Positions 35,538 to 44,862 of a stretch of 64,000 nucleotides of DNA are shown in pieces. Each line of letters starts with the position of its first letter. Position 1 is the stretch's first letter. The notes beneath the pieces are model-generated. The model saw only the letters and a program-made list of their open reading frames with translations. It did not search any database and had not been told where the DNA came from. Made by a program: the position numbers and the translations under genes. This stretch comes from Stappia sp. Its GTDB lineage: Bacteria; Pseudomonadota; Alphaproteobacteria; Rhizobiales; Stappiaceae. The DNA lies in contig PBLF01000030.1 in assembly GCA_002722295.1 (NCBI GenBank), forward strand, positions 124,001 through 188,000. Reading direction: 5' to 3'.

Positions 35538-36737
35538 ATGACGGACAAGAGCTTTCTGGACTGGCCCTTCTTCGAGGATCACCACCGGCGCTTCGCCGGG
35601 GAGGTGGAGGCCTTTGCGCGCGAGCGGGTCGCGGGACTGGCGGACCATCACGATGTCGACGGCTCCTGCCGCGCGCTCGTTGCGGCCCTTGGCGAGGCCG
35701 GGCTTTTGAAAGCCGCGGTGCCGGCGGCCTTCGGCGGTCTGCACGAGCGCCTCGACGTGCGCTCCCTGTGCATCGCGCGCGAGATGCTGGCGCGCCACCA
35801 CGGGCTTGCCGACTTCGCCTTCGCCATGCAGGGGCTGGGCACGGGATCCATCTCGCTTGCCGGGTCCGGGGAGATCAAGGCGCGCTACCTGCCGCCGGTC
35901 GGACGCGGCGAGAAGATCGCCGCCTTCGCGCTCTCCGAACCGGAGGCGGGATCCGACGTGGCGGCGCTTGCGACTGTCGCGGAGCCTGACGGGCCCGATC
36001 ATGTGCGCATCACCGGCGAGAAGACCTGGATCTCCAACGGCGGCATCGCGGACCACTATGTGGTCTTCGCGCGGACCGGCGAGGCGCCCGGCGCGCGCGG
36101 GCTCTCCGCCTTCGTGGTCGATGCGGACGCGGCCGGCTTTTCCGTGAAGGAGCGCATCGAGACGACCGCCCCGCACCCACTGGCAACCCTTGCCTTCGAT
36201 GGCGTGCGCGTGCCCGTGGCCGCCCGGCTGGGCAAGGGGGGCGACGGGTTCAAGGTCGCCATGGCGACGCTCGACATCTTCCGCTCGACCGTCGGGGCCG
36301 CGGCACTCGGGTTCGCCCGCCGCGCGCTCGACGAGACGCTGGAGCACACGACCACGCGCCAGCTCTTCGGGGCCCCGCTTTCCGACCTGCAGATGACGCA
36401 GGCCTCGCTCGCCGAGATGGTCGCGGACGTGGATGTGGCGGCACTGCTCGTGTACCGGGCGGCCTGGACCAAGGACATGGGAGCGGCGCGCGTCACGCGC
36501 GAGGCGGCTCTCGCCAAGATGGTGGCGACCGAAAACGCGCAGAAGGTGGTGGACCGGGCCGTGCAGTTGCACGGCGGTCACGGCGTGCGCACGGGCACGA
36601 AGGTGGAGGAGCTTTATCGCGACGTGCGGGCGCTTCGGATCTACGAGGGCGCCACCGAAATCCAGAAGGTCGTCATCGCCCGCCAGGCGGTCGCCGACCA
36701 TGCAGCAAGACGTTCGGCGGCCGCGGTCGCCGAGTGA
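35538..36737 (+). CDS. Acyl-CoA dehydrogenase
   Basis: 399 residues from ATG 35538. It is an FAD acyl-CoA dehydrogenase with the N-terminal helical domain, the middle FAD-binding segment ([35 protein letters not shown]) and the C-terminal helical domain ending in the catalytic-Glu region [17 protein letters not shown]. The Glu in YEGATE matches the base of medium-chain enzymes. It would introduce an alpha,beta double bond in a CoA thioester of the ring or ring-cleaved intermediate. Electrons go to ETF, which is not encoded here. A 69-bp gap follows before the ligase gene. Confidence 0.92.
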   Translation: MTDKSFLDWPFFEDHHRRFAGEVEAFARERVAGLADHHDVDGSCRALVAALGEAGLLKAAVPAAFGGLHERLDVRSLCIAREMLARHHGLADFAFAMQGLGTGSISLAGSGEIKARYLPPVGRGEKIAAFALSEPEAGSDVAALATVAEPDGPDHVRITGEKTWISNGGIADHYVVFARTGEAPGARGLSAFVVDADAAGFSVKERIETTAPHPLATLAFDGVRVPVAARLGKGGDGFKVAMATLDIFRSTVGAAALGFARRALDETLEHTTTRQLFGAPLSDLQMTQASLAEMVADVDVAALLVYRAAWTKDMGAARVTREAALAKMVATENAQKVVDRAVQLHGGHGVRTGTKVEELYRDVRALRIYEGATEIQKVVIARQAVADHAARRSAAAVAE

Positions 36738-36806
36738 GACATCCGTCAAAGCCGGCGAAGACCGGCCGACGTCATCCTCCAGTCCTTCCAGAAGGAGAAG
36801 AGCCAA

Positions 36807-38456
36807 ATGGCCCGCTCAGCTCATGTCGATACCTTCGCGGCGGATAACCTGCCGCCGAAGGACCAATGGCCCGAATTCATCAATCTCGAGAGGCTCGGCT
36901 ATCCGGAGCGGATGAACTGCGCCGTCGAACTCGTCGACCGCAACGTGTCGGAAGGCCGGGGCGACAAGCTCGCCGTCGTGGGGGCCGCGACCCGCTGGAC
37001 CTATTCGGAACTCGCCGAAAAGATCAACCGCATCGCCAACGTGCTGGTCGATACCTGCGGCCTGAAGCCCGGCAACAGGGTTCTGCTGCGGTTTCCCAAC
37101 ACGCCGACCATGGTTGCCGCCTATTTCGCGGTGCTGAAGGCGGGCGGTGTCGTGGTCGCCACCATGCCGCTGCTGCGGGCCAAGGAACTGGCCGTCATCG
37201 TCGACAAGTCCGAGCTGTCCCTGGCGATCTGCGACAACCGCCTCAAGGAGGAGATGGAGCTCACGAAGGCGAAGACGGACCGCCTTTCGACCATTCTCTA
37301 TTCGGGCGGCGACGAGGCGGGAAGCCTGGAAGCGTTGATGGAGGCGGCCTCGCCCGAGTTCACCGCCTGCGACACCGCCACGGACGACGTGTGCCTGCTC
37401 GGCTTCACCTCCGGCACGACGGGCGTGCCCAAGGCGACCATGCATTTTCACCGGGACATGCTGGCGATCTGCGACTGCTACGCGCGCGAGGTTTTGCGCC
37501 CGCAGGAGAGCGACGTCTTCATGGGCTCGCCGCCGCTCGCCTTCACCTTCGGTCTTGGCGGTCTGGTGCTGTTTCCCTTCCGCGTCGGCGCGACGGCCGT
37601 GCTTCTGGAGCGCGCCGGGCCGGACGACCTGCTGAAGGCGATCCCCGAGCTGAAGCCGACGGTGCTCTTCACCGCGCCGACCGCCTATCGGGCGATCCTG
37701 GCGAAGAAGGGCGAGACCGACCTTTCAAGCTTGCGCAAATGCGTGTCGGCCGGCGAGGCGCTGCCCAAGGCGACCTGGGACGACTGGCTGGCGGCAACGG
37801 GCATCCGCATTCTCGACGGCATCGGCGCGACGGAGATGCTGCATATCTTCATCGCCGCGCGCGAGGACGAGGTGCGCCCGGGGGCGACCGGAAAGCCCGT
37901 GCCGGGCTATGAGGCGAAGGTCATCGGTCCCGACGGCCAGGAGGTCGCCGACGGAACGCCCGGGCGGCTTGCCGTGCGCGGCCCCACCGGCTGCCGGTAT
38001 CTGGCCGACGACCGTCAGGCGAAATACGTCATCGACGGCTGGAACGTCACCGGCGACACCTATATCCGCGATGCGGACGGCTACTTCTGGTACCAGGCGC
38101 GCTCCGACGACATGATCGTGTCGTCCGGCTACAACATCGCCGGACCGGAGGTGGAAGGCACGCTTCTCGCCCATCCGGCCGTTGCCGAATGCGGTGTGGT
38201 CGGCGCGCCGGACCCGGACCGGGGGCGCATCGTCAAGGCCTATGTGGTGCTGAAGCCCGGCGTGACCGGCGATGCCGATCTGGTCAAGACGCTGCAGGAC
38301 TACGTCAAGGCCGAGCTTGCCCCCTACAAGTACCCGCGGGCCATCGAGTTCGTGGACACCCTGCCGCGCACCGAGACCGGAAAGCTGCAGCGGTTCGCCC
38401 TGCGCGAGATCGCGACCGGCGGTGCCGATGCCCTTCACGCGCGCGCGGCATCATGA
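36807..38456 (+). CDS. Aryl-CoA ligase, probably 2-aminobenzoate-CoA ligase
   Basis: 549 residues, complete. It is an ANL adenylate-forming ligase: P-loop LGFTSGTTGVPKATMHFHRD, the A5-type motif GIGATEMLHIF, hinge NVTGDTYIRDADGYFWYQARSDDM and the A10 Lys in RTETGKLQRF. The architecture GIGATEMLHIFIAAR and SSGYNIAGPEVE is typical of benzoate-, 2-aminobenzoate- and 4-hydroxybenzoate-CoA ligases. Co-location with the bifunctional monooxygenase/reductase favours anthranilate, with salicylate as the main alternative. It catalyses the entry step that forms the aryl-CoA and probably the MarR ligand. It is preceded by AGAAGGAGAAG near 36790. Confidence 0.9.
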   Translation: MARSAHVDTFAADNLPPKDQWPEFINLERLGYPERMNCAVELVDRNVSEGRGDKLAVVGAATRWTYSELAEKINRIANVLVDTCGLKPGNRVLLRFPNTPTMVAAYFAVLKAGGVVVATMPLLRAKELAVIVDKSELSLAICDNRLKEEMELTKAKTDRLSTILYSGGDEAGSLEALMEAASPEFTACDTATDDVCLLGFTSGTTGVPKATMHFHRDMLAICDCYAREVLRPQESDVFMGSPPLAFTFGLGGLVLFPFRVGATAVLLERAGPDDLLKAIPELKPTVLFTAPTAYRAILAKKGETDLSSLRKCVSAGEALPKATWDDWLAATGIRILDGIGATEMLHIFIAAREDEVRPGATGKPVPGYEAKVIGPDGQEVADGTPGRLAVRGPTGCRYLADDRQAKYVIDGWNVTGDTYIRDADGYFWYQARSDDMIVSSGYNIAGPEVEGTLLAHPAVAECGVVGAPDPDRGRIVKAYVVLKPGVTGDADLVKTLQDYVKAELAPYKYPRAIEFVDTLPRTETGKLQRFALREIATGGADALHARAAS

Positions 38457-38489
38457 TACCGCCTGCCGCACAACGAGCCGGATGAGCGA

Positions 38490-38930
38490 ATGAGCAAGAC
38501 AGCAGAACACATGCCGACAGCCGCCGCGGCGCCTTCGCCGCTGACCGCGCTTCAGCCCGAGGGCTGGCCGCAGCCGAGGGGCTATGCCAACGGCATGGCG
38601 GGGGAGGGGCGCTACCTGCTCACCGGAGGCCAGATCGGCTGGCGGCCGGACGGGACGTTTCCCGACAGTTTCGTCGGTCAGATCCGTCAGACGCTGGAAA
38701 ACGTGGTCGCGGTGGTGCGTGCCGGTGGCGGCGGGCCGGAACACATCGCAAGGCTCACCTGGTATGTCACCGACATCGAGGCCTACCGCAACTGCCTCAA
38801 GGAGCTGGGGCCGGCCTATCGCGAGGTGATGGGGAAGAACTTCCCGGCCATGGCCGTCGTCGGCGTCACCGCGCTGGTGGAACGGGAGGCGATGGTGGAA
38901 ATCGAGGGCACGGCGATCGTTCCGGCCTGA
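38490..38930 (+). CDS. RidA (YjgF/YER057c/UK114)-family protein
   Basis: 146 residues, last gene of the operon. The fold pattern is clear (YLLTGGQIGWRPDGTFPDSFVGQIRQTLENVVAVVRAGG, cut here by family blocks; then LTWYVTDIEAYR and MVEIEGTAIV). In archetypal RidA the Arg in NFPARSxVEV binds the substrate carboxylate; here the sequence is NFPAMAVVGV, with Met instead. It is therefore outside the classical imine-deaminase subgroup. A role in releasing ammonia from an enamine intermediate of aminobenzoyl-CoA breakdown is tempting from context but weakened by this change. Confidence 0.87.
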   Translation: MSKTAEHMPTAAAAPSPLTALQPEGWPQPRGYANGMAGEGRYLLTGGQIGWRPDGTFPDSFVGQIRQTLENVVAVVRAGGGGPEHIARLTWYVTDIEAYRNCLKELGPAYREVMGKNFPAMAVVGVTALVEREAMVEIEGTAIVPA

Positions 38931-38983
38931 CAGCCTCGGCGAGGCCGTTGATCCGGCGGCCCGCGCCATACCCTGAAAAGACG

Positions 38984-39011
38984 AAAGGCCCGGCGTGATC
39001 GCCGGGCCTTT
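38984..39011. terminator. Bidirectional terminator between the aryl-CoA operon and trpE(G)
   Basis: Perfect 12-bp stem AAAGGCCCGGCG (38984-38995) / CGCCGGGCCTTT (39000-39011) with a TGAT loop. T-tracts on both strands serve the two convergent genes. Confidence 0.9.
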
Positions 39012-39063
39012 CCCCGTTCATGCTGCCATCGTCGATGGGCGATTCCCGCTGTTGGTACGAGGC

Positions 39064-41253
39064 TCAACCTGCGGCGGCTGCGGCGGTGCGGCCCGAGCGT
39101 TTCACGAGGCGTCCGACCACGTTGCGGATGATGCGGTGTCCGGCCTCCTGGTCGAGCGACATGATCGACTCGGGATGAAACTGCACGGCGGCGATGGGCT
39201 CGGATGCGTGCTCGATGGCCATGACGACCCCGTCGGGGGTTTCCGCCGTGACGCGGAAGCCGTCCGGAAGCGCGTCGCGCTCGGCGAAGAGCGAGTGATA
39301 CCGCCCGACCGTGACCGGCGAGGCAAGGCCCGAAAACAGCAGGCTGTCGGGGGTGAAGGTCACCGGCGAGGGCTTGCCGTGCATGGGCACCTCGAGTTGG
39401 CCGAGCCGTCCGCCGAGGCCTTCGGCCAGGGCCTGCAGGCCAAGGCACACGCCGAAGATCGGCAGGCCGCGCGCCCGTGCCCGGCCGATGGTCGCCGCGC
39501 AGTCGAAGTCCTTCGGATTGCCGGGGCCAGGCGAAAGCACCACGAGATCCGGCGCGACGTCATGGAAGACGCTGTCGGCCACCGGCGAGCGGTAGGTCGC
39601 CACTTCCGCGCCGGTCTGGCGGAAATAGTTGGCGAGCGTGTGGACGAAGCTGTCCTCGTGATCCACGAGAAGGATCTTCAGGCCCTTGCCCGGAAGGTCG
39701 GCCTGCTCGCGGGGCTGCTGCGCGATGCCCTGGCCGGCCTCGCGCACCGCCGCGCGCATGGCTTCCGCCTTCAGCTCGGTCTCGGCCTCCTCCTCCTCCG
39801 GCACGCTGTCGAAGAGCAGTGTCGCGCCGGCGCGGATCTGGGCGACCCCGTCCTTGATGCGCACGGTGCGAAGCGTCAGGCCGGTGTTCATGTCGCCGTT
39901 GAAGAGGATGGCGCCGATGGCGCCACCATACCAGGCGCGCGGGCTCTTCTCATGGCGTTCGATGAACTCCATGGCCCAGCGCTTCGGCGCGCCGGTCACC
40001 GTCACCGCCCAGGTGTGGGACAGGAAGGCGTCGAGCGCATCGAGATCGGAGCGCAGCGTTCCCTCGATGTGGTCCACCGTGTGAATGAGGCGCGAATACA
40101 TCTCGATCTGCCGGCGGCCGATGACGCGCACCGAGCCCGGCTCGCAGATGCGGCTCTTGTCGTTACGGTCGACGTCGGAGCACATGGTCAGCTCCGCCTC
40201 GTCCTTGGCGGAGTTCAGAAGCTTGCGGATCTGCGCCTCGTCCTCGATGGCATTGCGGCCGCGCCGGATGGTGCCGGAGATCGGACAGGTCTCGACCCGC
40301 CGTCCGCCGGAAACGCGCACATACATCTCCGGGCTGGCGCCGACGAGATATTCCGCGTTGCCGAGGTTGATGAGGAAGCCGTAGGGGGAGGGGTTGATCT
40401 CCTGCAGGCGCCGGGACACGGCTGAAGGGGCTGCGGGACATGCCTCGTAGAAGACCTGCCCTGGAACGGTCTCGAAAAGGTCGCCACGCCGGAAATAGGC
40501 CTTCGCCTCCTCCACGAGCCTTGCGTATTCGCCGGGTTCGTGGTCGCCGCGACCGGGCAATCCATTGGCGGGACGGTAGGCCTCGCGCGCGCCATCGCGC
40601 GGCAAGTCGTCGGTGGAGCGCCCGTCGACCTCGAACTCGTAGGACAGAACCTGCGCCTTTCGGCCGTAGTGATCGACCAGCAGGATCTCGTCGGGAAGGT
40701 AGAGCACCACGTCGCGCTGGTCGTCGGGCCGCTCCAGCGCCAGCTCGATGGGCTCGAACTGGAAGGCGAGATCGTAGCCGAAGGCGCCATAGAGGCCGAG
40801 ATGGCCGTCATCGCAGGCAAACAGGGCGTTGATGGCACGGATCACGGAGAAGACCGAGGGCTGGCGCGAGCGCTCTTCCTCGGAAAAGGCGCGCGTGGGG
40901 GCGGCCACCGTCATCTCAAGGAGGGTATCGTCGCCCTCGATGCGGGCAAGCTCGGAAAGCCCGTCCAACGTCTTGCGGATGGCGGGAAGCAGCAGCCGGC
41001 CACGGTCGTTCAGCGCGGTGAGCGACACCTCGCGGGCGCGCGATTCCAGCACCAGGGGCGGATTGACCAGGGCCATGTCCCAGCGGGTGTAGCGGCCGGG
41101 ATACTCATAGGAGGAGGAGAAGACCGCGCCGCGCTCCGCATCGAGCCGGTCGATCCAGGGCGAGGTGCCCTTCTCATAGTCGGCCGGGCGGGTCGTGACC
41201 CTGATCCCGATGCCACCTTCGGTCGCGAAGCGTTCCTCGCGGTTGATCTGCAT
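39064..41253 (-). CDS. trpE(G): Anthranilate synthase, fused components I and II (TrpE(G))
   Basis: 729 residues from the ATG at 41253. The N-terminal ~520 residues are the chorismate-using TrpE part ([46 protein letters not shown]-like segment [19 protein letters not shown]). The C-terminal ~190 residues are the glutamine amidotransferase ([26 protein letters not shown], nucleophile Cys in [16 protein letters not shown], His/Glu in QFHPESI). The fusion makes anthranilate from chorismate and glutamine in tryptophan synthesis and is typical of Rhizobiales. A leader peptide and terminator upstream indicate attenuation by tryptophan supply. It is convergent with the aryl-CoA operon. Confidence 0.95.
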   Translation of the reverse strand: MQINREERFATEGGIGIRVTTRPADYEKGTSPWIDRLDAERGAVFSSSYEYPGRYTRWDMALVNPPLVLESRAREVSLTALNDRGRLLLPAIRKTLDGLSELARIEGDDTLLEMTVAAPTRAFSEEERSRQPSVFSVIRAINALFACDDGHLGLYGAFGYDLAFQFEPIELALERPDDQRDVVLYLPDEILLVDHYGRKAQVLSYEFEVDGRSTDDLPRDGAREAYRPANGLPGRGDHEPGEYARLVEEAKAYFRRGDLFETVPGQVFYEACPAAPSAVSRRLQEINPSPYGFLINLGNAEYLVGASPEMYVRVSGGRRVETCPISGTIRRGRNAIEDEAQIRKLLNSAKDEAELTMCSDVDRNDKSRICEPGSVRVIGRRQIEMYSRLIHTVDHIEGTLRSDLDALDAFLSHTWAVTVTGAPKRWAMEFIERHEKSPRAWYGGAIGAILFNGDMNTGLTLRTVRIKDGVAQIRAGATLLFDSVPEEEEAETELKAEAMRAAVREAGQGIAQQPREQADLPGKGLKILLVDHEDSFVHTLANYFRQTGAEVATYRSPVADSVFHDVAPDLVVLSPGPGNPKDFDCAATIGRARARGLPIFGVCLGLQALAEGLGGRLGQLEVPMHGKPSPVTFTPDSLLFSGLASPVTVGRYHSLFAERDALPDGFRVTAETPDGVVMAIEHASEPIAAVQFHPESIMSLDQEAGHRIIRNVVGRLVKRSGRTAAAAAG

Positions 41254-41307
41254 GTCCGTCGTCCTCCGTGGGCCGCGGTTCTCCCCCGGGCGGAATGCGC
41301 ATATGAC

Positions 41308-41338
41308 AAAGCCGCCGGCGGGGTCCCGCGGCGGCTTT
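41308..41338 (-). terminator. trp attenuator hairpin
   Basis: Read on the minus strand, GCCGCCG and CGGCGGC arms (flanked by AAA/TTT pairs) form a stem followed by TTTGTC, 55 bp before the trpE(G) start. A GGCGGC segment at 41383-41388 could pair with the 5' arm instead, giving an antiterminator (inference). Confidence 0.75.
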
Positions 41339-41392
41339 CCGATCCTGATGCCCGTGTGACAGTCGGTCACGCGCAGCCGGTTGCCGCCCTTT

Positions 41393-41440
41393 TCAGGAGC
41401 GCCACCACCAGCAGCCGTTCGTGACAGTCTTCGTGCTCAT
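41393..41440 (-). CDS. trpL: trp leader peptide (attenuation), with three consecutive Trp codons
   Basis: A 15-residue open frame on the minus strand, [15 protein letters not shown], starting at ATG 41440 and stopping with TGA at 41393-41395. An AGGA lies close upstream of the ATG. Three adjacent TGG codons, followed by Arg, match the alphaproteobacterial trpE(G) leader peptides (in Sinorhizobium also a WWW run). Ribosome stalling at these codons under tryptophan shortage would favour an antiterminator over the hairpin at 41308-41338 and allow trpE(G) transcription. Too short to be found by standard gene callers. Confidence 0.85.
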   Translation of the reverse strand: MSTKTVTNGCWWWRS

Positions 41441-41463
41441 GATCCTGTCAGTAGCGCAACCGA

Positions 41464-41501
41464 GGCACGGACGCAACGACGTATGCGCATGCGTCCGTGC
41501 C
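41464..41501 (-). terminator. Hairpin after the AstE-like gene
   Basis: Perfect 12-bp arms GGCACGGACGCA (41464-41475) and TGCGTCCGTGCC (41490-41501) with a 14-nt loop, 12 bp past the stop codon of the hydrolase gene. It lacks a U-tract. It lies only 23 bp before the trpL start codon, so the trp promoter must overlap it or start upstream. Confidence 0.55.
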
Positions 41502-41512
41502 CGTGTGGCGGT

Positions 41513-42463
41513 TCAGGCGAGGTAGCGCCCGAGGCGCACCGCCGTCATGCCCTTGTCGAGCCGGCGGCTCGGCATGATGAGCACGGTCCCGTCGACGGGG
41601 GCGGTCACCGGCGTGTCGCCGTCGTGGCCGATCACGGTTCCGGCCTTGTCGATCACTTCCATGCCCTTGAAGTCCTGTTCGAAGCGGAAGGCATCCGTTT
41701 CGATGGTGACCGGCTGGAGGATCTCGACGAAGCGCTGGGCCGACGGCGTGCCGAAGCCCGCGAGCGTGTCCGCGCCGAAATCCGGGGAAACGGCGCCGGT
41801 CGCCTGGAGGAAGCGCAGGGAAGAGGCCAGCGCCACGTCGGCGCTCGATTGCTCCCAGTGCTGGCCGCACTCGATCAGCAGCGCGTTCTTCGCACTGGAC
41901 GGATCGCCGAAACCGCCATAGTCGCGCAGGCGCTTGCCCGCCGCGTGCCCCTTGTCGGCGACCACCAGGGCGGGAACCCCGACGGCGCGGGCAAGCTCGC
42001 GACCCTTTTCCAGCGCACCGGAGAGCGTCAGCGCCTCGGTCGCGTTCTGCATGGAATGAAGATCCAGCAGCAGGTCCACGGTGTCGACGAAGGGACGCAG
42101 CTCCCGGGCGCGGCGGCGCTCGCGGGTGCTGTCATCGGTGAGCGTCTCGTTCTGCCAGAGGCGGTTCATGTCCTCGTCGCCCCATCGCGAGGCGAAGGGA
42201 TCGGCCTCGTCGTAGAGGTCGTAGGCGTCGAGATTGACGAAGGCGAGGGACAGCTTGCCCGTCAGCGGGCGGACCTCGTTGCGGAACAGCCAGTCAAGGG
42301 CGATGGGTCCGCACAGCTCGTTGCCGTGGACCACCGCCGTGATGGCCACATGCGGCCCCGCGCGTCCGCTGTCGAAGGTGGTCACCCCGCGAATGCCGGT
42401 GTTGCCGGCGAGATAGGGGGTGATGTCCGTCTTCTTCAGCTCGAGCGGAAACTCGTTCTCCAT
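41513..42463 (-). CDS. Succinylglutamate desuccinylase/aspartoacylase (AstE/ASPA)-family hydrolase
   Basis: 316 residues from the ATG at 42463 (AGGA upstream); an in-frame GTG at 42484 overlaps the stop of the ArgE-like gene and would add seven residues. It is a zinc carboxypeptidase-like amidohydrolase: VVHGNELCGP supplies the His/Glu zinc ligands, LLLDLHSMQ the third ligand His, and LIECGQHWE the catalytic Glu. The C-terminal domain ending GTVLIMPSRR is a beta-barrel-like cap. The family removes acyl groups from N-acyl amino acids such as N-succinylglutamate or N-acetylaspartate. Coupling to the ArgE-like gene suggests consecutive or alternative deacylation steps. Confidence 0.88.
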   Translation of the reverse strand: MENEFPLELKKTDITPYLAGNTGIRGVTTFDSGRAGPHVAITAVVHGNELCGPIALDWLFRNEVRPLTGKLSLAFVNLDAYDLYDEADPFASRWGDEDMNRLWQNETLTDDSTRERRRARELRPFVDTVDLLLDLHSMQNATEALTLSGALEKGRELARAVGVPALVVADKGHAAGKRLRDYGGFGDPSSAKNALLIECGQHWEQSSADVALASSLRFLQATGAVSPDFGADTLAGFGTPSAQRFVEILQPVTIETDAFRFEQDFKGMEVIDKAGTVIGHDGDTPVTAPVDGTVLIMPSRRLDKGMTAVRLGRYLA

Positions 42464-42480
42464 GCTTCCGGATCCTGCAC

Positions 42481-43647
42481 TCACCTGGTTGCCTCCTCGA
42501 TCAGGCGGTCGAGGAAGGCCTCGCATTTCGCCAGTTCGCTGATCTCGATGAATTCGTCCGCCTTGTGCGCCTGCTCGATGTTGCCGGGGCCGATGACAAC
42601 CGTGGGCACGGCGCCGATTTCCACGAAACGCCCGGCCTCGGTGCCATAGGCGACCTTGGCGTGATCGTTGCGCCCGGCGAGCTTCTTCGCCAGCACGGTG
42701 ACCTCAGCGTCCGGCGCGGTGTCGATACCCGGGAAACTGGAGATTTCCTCGAAAACGATGCCGGTTTCGGGATCGCGTGCGGTCATCTGCGGCTCGATCA
42801 CCTCGCGGGCGTAGGCGATGATCTCCTCCACGAGCGCATCGGCGTCCTGCGACGGCAGAACGCGGAACTCGAAGAGGACCTCGCAGGTGTCGGGCACGAT
42901 GTTGAGCGCCGTGCCGCCGTGGCAGGTGCCGACGTGGGCCGTGGAAAAGCCCACGTCATAGAGATCGTCGCTCGGTCCGCCGGAGAGACGCTCGCCGATC
43001 TCGCGAAGCTTGACGATGAGCTGGGCGGCATGCTCGACCGCGTTGACGCCAAAGGGAGCCAGCGAGGAATGGCAGGTCTTGCCCGTGAAGATCGCCTTGT
43101 AGGAGCGCTTCGACTTGTGGCCGAGAACCACCTGCATCTCGGTCGGCTCGCCGACGAAACAGGCACGCGGCAGCGGATGCGTGGCAACCAGATGCTCGAC
43201 CAGGCTCGGCACACCCTTGCAACCCACTTCCTCGTCATAGGAGAAGGCGAGATGGATCGGCGCCTTGAGCGGGGCGGCGATCATGTCGTCCACCTTGGCG
43301 AGACAGCAGGCGAGGAAACCCTTCATGTCGCAGGACCCGCGTCCGTAGACCCGCCCGTCGCGCTCTGAAAGGTCGAAGGCCGGGGTCGCCCAGGACTGGC
43401 CGTCCACCGGAACGACGTCGGTGTGGCCGGACAGGACGTAGCCGGGCTGGTCCGCGGGGCCGATCGTTGCCAGCAGGTTGGCCTTTTCGCCGGTCTCATC
43501 GGGAATGCGGACGCTTTTCACACCGCGTTCGGCGAGAAACGCCTCCACATGGGCGATGAGGTCGAGGTTGGAATTGCGGCTCGTGGTGTCGAAGCCCACG
43601 AGATCCTTGAGGATGGCAACGGATTTGGGCGCTGCTTGCTGCAACAT
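42481..43647 (-). CDS. Acetylornithine deacetylase-like M20 peptidase (ArgE family)
   Basis: 388 residues. M20 di-zinc hydrolase with metal ligands in LSGHTDVVPV, YGRGSCDMKGFLA (bridging Asp), SYDEEVGCKG (catalytic/ligand Glu pair) and VGEPTEM, and the last His in EQAHKADEFIEI. The Lys-Arg segment GHKSKRSYKAIFTGKTCHSS is typical of ArgE/DapE-type lid domains. It may be the arginine-biosynthetic ArgE or, given its place between a LysR regulator and an AstE-like hydrolase opposite a peptide ABC transporter, a catabolic N-acyl-amino-acid deacetylase. It is separated from lysR by 60 bp, so the three may be co-transcribed. Confidence 0.87.
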   Translation of the reverse strand: MLQQAAPKSVAILKDLVGFDTTSRNSNLDLIAHVEAFLAERGVKSVRIPDETGEKANLLATIGPADQPGYVLSGHTDVVPVDGQSWATPAFDLSERDGRVYGRGSCDMKGFLACCLAKVDDMIAAPLKAPIHLAFSYDEEVGCKGVPSLVEHLVATHPLPRACFVGEPTEMQVVLGHKSKRSYKAIFTGKTCHSSLAPFGVNAVEHAAQLIVKLREIGERLSGGPSDDLYDVGFSTAHVGTCHGGTALNIVPDTCEVLFEFRVLPSQDADALVEEIIAYAREVIEPQMTARDPETGIVFEEISSFPGIDTAPDAEVTVLAKKLAGRNDHAKVAYGTEAGRFVEIGAVPTVVIGPGNIEQAHKADEFIEISELAKCEAFLDRLIEEATR

Positions 43648-43707
43648 GTCGGATCCTTTGACCGTCCCCGTCGCTGACCGTGGGGAGGGGACGGACGGGG
43701 TTGGCGC

Positions 43708-44682
43708 TCAGGCGGGTTGCGAATAGGCGTCGGCCGGCACGGCCCGGCGGGCGTATTCGATGAAACTCTGCGCGATCGGCGAAACCGTCCGCGCGGGGGT
43801 GAAGAAGTAGGTCAGATACTCGACGCTGGGCCGGAAGGGGCGGAAGACGACCCCCTCGAACGTGCGAAGGGTGACGGGGAACGGATTGACCAGGCCGATG
43901 CCCATGCCCTCGCGCACCAGTTCGCAGACGGAAATGCTGGTGGCGACCTCGGCACGCATATTCCGTTCCACGCCGTTCTCCAGAAAGATCCGGTCGTAGA
44001 CGTTGCGCTGGTGAAAGCGGCGGGTGAGGGCGATGAAGGATTCGCCTTCAAGGTCCCGGGGGACGATCTCCTGCCTGTTCGCCAGCGGGTGGTCCACGGG
44101 AATCGCCGCATGGGCGAAGGCCCGACGGAAGGGATAAAGGCGCAATCCGTCGTGCTGCACGCGGATGTCGCCGATGCCGAGGTCCGCATTCTCGTCCGCG
44201 ACGGCGGCGGTCACCGTCAGCGACATGCCGATCTCGAGATGAACGGAGGTGTCAGGGTTTTCCTTCAGGAAGCCCGCGATCAGCCGCGTCACGAGGCGGT
44301 GGGCAAGCGTCGGCGGCGCCGTGATGCGCAGGCGCCTGGAATTGGGCGATTCGGCCGCCGTGGCCTGCAGGCTGGCGAGCGTGGTGAAGATCGGCTCGAT
44401 CTGCTCGTTGAAGGCAAGGCCCTCGGAGGTCGGCTCGATGCGATTGCCGTGGCGCAGGAAGAGCTGGCGATTCAGTCTGGCCTCGAGCTGGGCGATGGCG
44501 CGGCTGACGGCGGGCTGGGAAATGCCGAGCCGATGCGCGGCCGCGGTGGTTTTCCCCTCCGTGATCACGGCGCGCAGCACCTCGAGTTCACGAAAGGTGA
44601 TGCCACCGAACGCGCTGCCGGGTTCGGCCGGCGCGCCGACGGTCGGGCCTTCGGAGCTGATCATCTTGCGGGTATTTGCCAC
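43708..44682 (-). CDS. LysR-family transcriptional regulator
   Basis: 324 residues. The N-terminal winged HTH (ITFRELEVLRAVITEG, AAAHRLGISQPAVSRAIAQLEARL, LFLRHGNRIEPTSEG) is preceded by ~27 flexible residues; the effector domain follows from about residue 110. It is divergent from the oligopeptide transporter operon and in line with the ArgE- and AstE-like genes, so it probably controls both units. A T-N11-A type inverted repeat lies in the 180-bp divergent gap. Confidence 0.92.
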   Translation of the reverse strand: MANTRKMISSEGPTVGAPAEPGSAFGGITFRELEVLRAVITEGKTTAAAHRLGISQPAVSRAIAQLEARLNRQLFLRHGNRIEPTSEGLAFNEQIEPIFTTLASLQATAAESPNSRRLRITAPPTLAHRLVTRLIAGFLKENPDTSVHLEIGMSLTVTAAVADENADLGIGDIRVQHDGLRLYPFRRAFAHAAIPVDHPLANRQEIVPRDLEGESFIALTRRFHQRNVYDRIFLENGVERNMRAEVATSISVCELVREGMGIGLVNPFPVTLRTFEGVVFRPFRPSVEYLTYFFTPARTVSPIAQSFIEYARRAVPADAYSQPA

Positions 44683-44725
44683 GAGAATAGGTCTATGCGT
44701 CAGAGTTATCGTTTTTCATTTGTCG

Positions 44726-44743
44726 ATTATTAAATCGCATAAT
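44726..44743. promoter_or_regulatory. Candidate LysR-box
   Basis: Inverted repeat ATTAT-N8-ATAAT containing a T-N11-A core, 44 bp upstream of lysR and 120 bp upstream of the transporter gene. It sits in an AT-rich patch of the divergent gap. Confidence 0.4.
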
Positions 44744-44862
44744 AGCCTTTCCTACAAGCCGTGGCAGGCGCCCGCCTTCCGTGAACGGCACCGGTCGGGG
44801 ATCCCGGATCCCGCTCCGTCCGAGAACACATTCCTTCCAGGGGTCCGGAGGGGAGACATTTG

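Noticed and set aside
43662-43694. CCGTCCCC/GGGGACGG hairpin between lysR and the ArgE-like gene
   Set aside because: The 17-nt loop and GC-rich background make it unconvincing as a terminator or operator.
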